Made by a program: the position numbers and the translations under genes. The notes under the pieces were generated by a model, which was not told the origin of the DNA, made no database searches, and saw only the letters and a list, made by a program, of their open reading frames with translations. From positions 1-64,000 of the forward strand of contig VZRR01007848.1 in NCBI GenBank assembly GCA_013398015.1: a stretch of 64,000 bases of DNA, in the 5' to 3' direction. The stretch comes from Oreocharis arfaki. Taxonomy: Eukaryota > Chordata > Aves > Passeriformes > Paramythiidae. Positions 57,726 to 64,000 of this stretch are shown here, one piece after another; positions within the stretch are counted from its first letter, which is position 1, and each line of letters starts with the position of its first letter.

Positions 57726-60700
57726 ATCAATTATGCACTAGAATAACAGAGCCTTGGCTCAGCAGTGTAACATAAAGGCCGATTATGAGTGTAAATAATT
57801 TAAACACCTGCGTGCCATGTTTCTTTTAACAATGATATGTGGCGTGTGGATGCAATGCATTCGTAGGGAAGGCTCAGACTTTTAATGTACTGACAACTCC
57901 CCCATTTAGATGACGGGGAGGGCCTTTTGCAGTACTGCTGTTGGCCTAAAATGGAGTTAAAAACCAAAGGTTTTTAGCTAGAAAGAGAAGCACTGAGAGT
58001 CACACACGAGAAGGTTCAAGTTTTAAAGTCTACAGTCCAGAGAAAGTGGCAAACTCTGTTTAGACCTCTGGTAACATAGACCCCTTCCCCTCTAACTCAT
58101 TCACAGGAAAGGCTAAAAACGGATTTTCAGATGGAGAATGCAATGTTCATGTCATAAAAGGCTGCTACAAAACAGCTTTAATCTACCTAAGTGAAAGAGA
58201 AACCTGTCTTTTTAAAGGAAAAAAGCATGTTAGAAAAATCTGTAATTTCAGAAATTCTATTCTTGAGAGTTTAATTTTCCTCCTAGTATTCTACTCAGCA
58301 TGATCTCACACCAGCCAAAGATCATGCACCTGATACTTTCTTCAAAATTCATAAGTAAAGGTCAAGAGAGGGACCTCCTCAGATAAAAATGGCTAAGGAA
58401 CAAATTTGCAATATCTGGTTTTAAGCATATTCCAAGTTTTCTGTAATATCTTTCGCATGATTCAGCATTTCTGTCACCAGCCTTCAGAGTAATAGGATGT
58501 GGCACAGCTCTAACATATGCCATTTTAAAATAACTGGGGAACTGTTAAAAAAACTCGCAGTTGAGAGACAGAGTTTTAGATTATGGTTTTTTTTGTTTGC
58601 TTTGAAAATCCACTAATAATTTGGCATTGTAATGTAGGATACATGGAACATTTCAGCTTGAAAAATATAGTCCACACTCCAGTTAAATGAGTTTTGAATC
58701 AGCAGCACACAACCAATAACACAGCTCATAGTTTCATACCTGAGTTGCAGACCATACTATACAGAAAAGCTCCAAAATACAAAGGGTGGGGATAGCCAAG
58801 GGGACAAAACTAAGAAATATGAAACTATTACATTTATAACTCAAATGCATGATCTCAAACTGTGGTTTGAAAGCTGTGTTGGGATATGACCACGACAATT
58901 GAAAGAAAGGGGTGAAGGGGGGCAGAGGGTGTTGTTGCTTAAAACAGCAAACTTTAATAGCATCCATATGATTTAGCAAATCAATGTGGCCAAAGTCAAT
59001 AAATAATCATGCAGCTATTTTCTGAAACAATTTCATTACTTGCTTTGAGCTAATGATTGGTAATGGAGGAAAGGTGTTTTCATATTTCCTCCTATTGGAT
59101 GCATCTTTGCTAAGTTCCTTTCAAATAAAGAGGTGGATTTGCACCTTTATTGTTGTATGAATATTTCAAAGCAAGTTCTTTGGAAGGTTACTAGGTTCTT
59201 ACTGCATTTTTGTTTCCAGTATTGATCGATGGGAAATAGCCCTGTTTAACTCCTTCAGTACCACCTTCTCTAAGAGCCAGCACATTCATTTGTAACAGAC
59301 AAGAAAGGCTAACCAGACTGCAGAAAAACCACTAAATTCTTCTGTGGTGAATACTATATGCATGAAATTGTCGTTGTCTCACTGCTAGACAACTTGGAAA
59401 TCTCCTTCATCAAAAAATGTGCAAATGGTATCAAGTACAATGTCTATTTATTTACTGTTTACCCAGGAGTTTTATTTTATGCTGATTCGTTTGCAGCACA
59501 CAGTCTTCACAGAGCAGTTCTTTGCAGCCAGGCATTTTACGTGCCATAATGAGGAGCATCTTACAGAAACTGTAATTATCATGGATTTTAGGGCTTAGGT
59601 AGCTGACAGCCTCATAGTGGGAGACTTCCATACACTCAAGACAAAGTTTCTCATTAGGTAATATAGATACATTTCAGTTTGGTTCCACACAGGAAGGCTG
59701 ACAGGTAAGGCCAAACTTGTAAAACCAGCCATCCATGGGATGGAAGGTCTCAGCAGTGAGCCAAGATGTAAGATAATTTTAATAAAGAAGGACTGCCATG
59801 GACGACATCACTCTATAAGACAACTACCAGTTGTGTTGTATTATACGGTATTAAGAACATTACTCAACGATGCAGAAATCCTTCTCTGGCCACCTCACTA
59901 CATACATAATGACAGTATACTATTACATAACTTCTATGTATTTACAAAAAATGACAAATAAAGATTCATGCTACACTCGGCCTCTTGTATTTTAAACACA
60001 GTACCCCTAAGTATTTTACTTTCCCAAGCAGGCTCTATAATTTAGCACTGTCCTTCCCAACTGTAATTAGTCTGTTCTATTGATGAAAACGAGAGCAGTA
60101 CATCCACACCCTGTCATTTGCAGGAGCATGTCTTGCAGGTTCCACTGTTTCAGGAATGTTAGACCAGGAGAGCTCATTACAATTAGCAATGTTTATTGTG
60201 TTTATGAAATAGTTTAAGATGCCACAGTCAACAGAAGAATTAACAAGCACATTTGGTCCAGAGACTTTCAGAAAAATAATTAAAGCAGCCATTCAAAACT
60301 ACGTGGGTGGAGCATTCCTGTAGGTGGGAGGGAAATACAGCCATGAACAAATCTCCTAAATTCAGGAACCTTTAGATGCCTCCAACTCACTCTCCTCCCC
60401 ACTTCTATGTGCGTGCGAAAGTTTGCGTGCCCTACTCATCTGTGAGATCGCAAACAGCCTTTAATATTTCATTCAGCCCAAAGCACAGAGCGTGCTCAAA
60501 TTCAATACAAGGAAATGCTTTATCTCTTCCTCCACAGACTAATAATCCGACAAAACCAGAAGCACCAGGGAGTCATGGCAAGTTGTGAGGAAATGACGTG
60601 CAGACACTTCTGAACAATTTTATTCCTGTTTACTGTTTGAGACACTTGGAGTGAATAAATACCAATTAAGTGCATTTTGTTCACTGATGCATAAAACCAG

Positions 60701-63700
60701 ACCGAGTACCAAGGACCCAACTGGTTACCAGAGTATTTTACTTGGAGTAATTCTTTGAAACATTTTCCCCTACGTTTTTATGTAGCATTAAGAATTTCTT
60801 CCCTCATTTTTTACGCGAGAAAATGGGCTTAATTCATATAATGGAAAAAAAAGCTAATTTAACAAATCCACACCAACAAATAAATGGGAAACTATACTTA
60901 TAGAATGCTTTTAAAAAGGTTCTTATTAACTGCTGAAATTCACCGTATTTTTAGGATTGCCTTATTTTTTCCACATACTGAGACTAACACTATCATCTCA
61001 TTTCCTAATGACATCTAAAAAAAAATATTGTCCATTTACAGTGGATTGTGGATTGTGCTGCAGGACAGCACTTTGAACAGAATGGTCTGGATATGCTCAC
61101 AGAGACATTTAGATAGCAACACCCTTCTCCCTTAACAGAAACCTAAAAACACAAACGCCATTAAAGACATGAGACAGAAGTCCAAAATTTTAGAAGTTCT
61201 GAAGTGAAATTATTTAGTATTTTATTGCTTACAGAATGTGATCCTGTAGTTAACCAAACAACATTTGAAGGAAATATGTGTTAATAAAATAATTTATATT
61301 TGAATGTTAAACTATTGCTTACACTAGGAAGAGATTCAAAATCACTGGATAAGTATATAAATAGTACCTACAAATTATGGTAATGGCCTATCAACCAATT
61401 TTTTGCTGATTTTATTTTATCCAGCTAATCCAAGATAATTAGAAGTATTTTCACAATTATTTCTGAAACTATTCAGGAATACAAAACACACAGAAGGACA
61501 GCAAATACTGACAAATGAAAACAATTTTCTTTATACACCTGCCTTTATAATACCAGGATCCAGGGAGTATTTCACTATTATTAACTAAAATTCTAATTAA
61601 GGGTTACACGTTTTTTGAAACAAAAAATGGAGAGAATCCATTCAGACTGTAGGAGCCCCTAGCTAAATGCCCATGACATTTAGAAAAGCATTATAATGCT
61701 GTTCTGTGACTCCATCAGACCTGGCAGCAGTACACACTGTCAGGTAAATTACTGCACATACAATGTCTGTTGACACTAAAATAAAAAAAACGTGAAAAGG
61801 CTAAAATCAGACACATCATGCTGGAAGATGGAGAAAAGAGGGCAAAAATACTCCAGTGCTATATGCTTTTTATATGTTACAAATAGGCCTCCTACTATGG
61901 TATCAGTTTTTCAGATCCTATCTCGGCATGTATCTCTAGCATTCTTTGCTATGAACTAAGAATCCTGATGGAAGATAGTGGTTGAGAAATTAATCTCTTA
62001 ATGGCATTAAAAATTAGACCTATCCTAGTACTGGGGCGAAAAAAAGAAACCAAAAAAAAAGATCTGGCGAAACCTTGAAGGTTGAGTAGTAACACAGGTG
62101 CTGAACATCCTAGATGTTGAGCATAATCTGAAAAACATGATCATGTATCTTGTATAGGAAATATCACACAGGAGCGTAAATATTTATTTTGACCAATATT
62201 TGCATGTTGCAGCAATGTTTAGAGGTGATGAGACACACATGGCCCTTAAGAGAGACCTAAAGTCCTCCTGAAAATACACCATTCCTGACATAAATCACAC
62301 ATAGCAGAAACTTGAAATATTCTGAAATTTTCCAAAATTTTGAATTTATCCAAAATTATAATTAAAACTAGGAGCCCATTAAGCAACGAAAACATTACAC
62401 TTGCAAACAGAAACACAGTACCATTATTGTAAATAGTTCTGCATATAATTTCAGCCTGATTCATCTAAACAGTTTTAGCCTGATGCAACATGACATTCTT
62501 AGCACAGTCTTCTATTCACCCAGTATTAAGACAACCAGTGAATCACAGTGATGTCCGCACAGTTTATACTATCAGTAGCATTGCATGTGTATTTATGATC
62601 AAAATAAGAGCCTAGATGTTCCAGCATAAAACTACACATCCTGCAACCACAGCTGAAATGGAGCAGTACATCCATTGGATCTCTCAGAAGTGCCAGAATA
62701 CATACACCAAACTCCTTGAAGTACTGTTTATATATACACAAGAAATCTTTGGCTGAGGTTGTCCAATCTTATCAATTCAAGCTGAACCTAAGAATCAAGT
62801 GTCAGTGTTAAATAAATTGTTCTAATTTATAATGCTGTCTCTCACGCAAATTGAATTTGAGGATTGAAAAGATAATATGTAAAAAGCTATTATTTCTTAA
62901 AACTGCACAAATTTTACTCACCTTATCCACTTCCATGATTATCCCAATTATTTCAATGAGCTGAAATGTCATCCTGCATTACTACTGCCTTTACAAATCA
63001 TTTCTTAGCTGCACAGGTATGCCTCAACACAACTACTCCACTTGAGAAATCCTGAATATTCAGAGGAAGGTGTTAAAAGTTCAGAAGTGTTAAAACAAAC
63101 AGGAGGACCTGACTCTGTGCCCTAGCCATTACCACACTTTCTAAAGAAATTATCATCCTGCTTTAACTTCATGTAATTCTCTGAAACCAACAATTTATGA
63201 AGCCGAGTTTTTGTATGTATATTATAAGCAAGCAAAATTTTAACGCCAATTCATATCTTTTATTTTTTGGAAAGACTAGTCAAATACTCTTTTTAAAGTC
63301 TGATTTGGAGTTTCAGCCATTCCACAAATTAACTTGCTACAGCTTATTGAGATATGGGAGAAGAATCCTCAAGATCAATAACTACAGAATTAGTCCCATT
63401 CATCCAAACTATTCAGCCATAAGACAGTCCAGCTATATGCTTTTTATTTAAGGCAATTTCTCTCACTTATTACATGGTGCATTATATTTTCTTATTAAAT
63501 ATGATCTCGATGAATGAAGTATTCATTGAGCCAAAAGCAAATGGGCAGCAATTGAGCTCTGTATCACAAATATTAACTTTAACGTGAAGAGGCACAAATT
63601 AGTTTTTCTGACATTAGGGGGTCCAAAGATTAAAAAATTAGTGTCTCTCGATCCAGACAGGGAACAGCTGTTTACCTAATAAGCCACATTTTCCACTTTT

Positions 63701-64000
63701 TGCACAGGACTGCAAGGCCCAAAAGCTATGGCTGTTCTGAAATTGGCTTTGCAAGTACTTAAGACGCTAAGGCGCCATCCTTGCAAAAAAAAACTTCAAA
63801 CTTTCTCTCCTAAGCCATGCCCTCCCCTTGTTTCAGTGGCTACAATTTTATCAAAGGAAGAAGTCTTTTCAGAAGTCCACCAGTTAATTTCTATGTGCTT
63901 CATTGAGAAGCCATACGATACTACAGGTAAAAGGAAACCTAAATGACCAGTTCCTCTCAGCTAAACATTTTCCTTCTGCTAACCAGTTGTATTTTTCAGT
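57726..64000. other. Unique AT-rich sequence, no gene recognised
   Basis: Open frames are short. The one nearest the window end (plus 63728-63946, 72 codons, starting MAVLKLALQVLKTL) has no recognisable domain and no clear splice context. G-rich words near 58783-58930 do not make four clean quadruplex runs. A-rich stretches (for example about 62038-62062) are low complexity. No interspersed repeat or RNA gene was recognised. Confidence 0.55.

Noticed and set aside
63728..63946. Open frame near the window end that might be an exon
   Set aside because: The peptide has no recognisable domain, and no convincing acceptor or donor frames it.
1..64000. tRNA, 5S rRNA, U6 and similar small RNA genes
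   Set aside because: I looked for B-box type words (GGTTCGA, GTTCAAATCC) and snRNA landmarks and found none convincing. A covariance-model search could still find degenerate copies.

Overview
This window looks like AT-rich, gene-poor vertebrate nuclear DNA, most likely from a bird. The evidence is the repeat content. Every interspersed repeat that can be recognised with confidence is a CR1 LINE fragment of the sauropsid type, including 3' ends that finish in the ATTCTATG-type tail. The rest is unique-looking sequence with scattered simple repeats. There are no bacterial-type features, no operons and no CRISPR array. No protein-coding exon, tRNA or rRNA gene could be recognised. All open frames are short, and the few longer ones lie inside CR1, inside low-complexity DNA, or carry no recognisable domain. 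The window is probably intergenic or lies inside a very long intron.

Layout. 1-3057 is unique sequence with a possible hAT-like remnant near 1031. 3058-3927 is a plus-strand CR1 3' fragment with a CTCTG pentamer array grown inside it. 3928-29517 is mostly featureless but carries structured inverted repeats (6188-6311 and a cluster at 21960-22168), microsatellites (16908, 22827-23012), a heat-shock-element-like cluster (10086) and one stretch resembling a conserved non-coding element (about 15880-16360). 29518-30804 is a minus-strand CR1 with a wrecked reverse transcriptase. 35646-35753 is a short minus-strand CR1 tail of another subfamily. 41519-41615 and 44239-44280 are strong hairpins. 43783-44100 is a CpG-rich patch. 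45421-45798 is a purine-rich repeat block interrupted by an assembly gap. 52430-53068 is a GC-richer segment of unknown origin, directly followed by a plus-strand CR1 (53069-54495) that has lost both ends. 54496-64000 holds nothing recognisable except small repeats and one GC-richer patch.

The observations most worth checking are: (1) a 23-bp-arm hairpin at 41519-41615 whose only two mismatches are G-U pairs in plus-strand RNA; (2) a hairpin cluster at 21960-22168 that includes a pre-miRNA-like stem; (3) a block of about 295 bp, nearly identical between the two inverted CR1 copies at 30 kb and 54 kb, embedded in much more diverged flanks, which looks like gene conversion or a recombinant subfamily; (4) a 14-bp perfect inverted repeat enclosing a second hairpin at 6188-6311. 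No complete new biological system was found.
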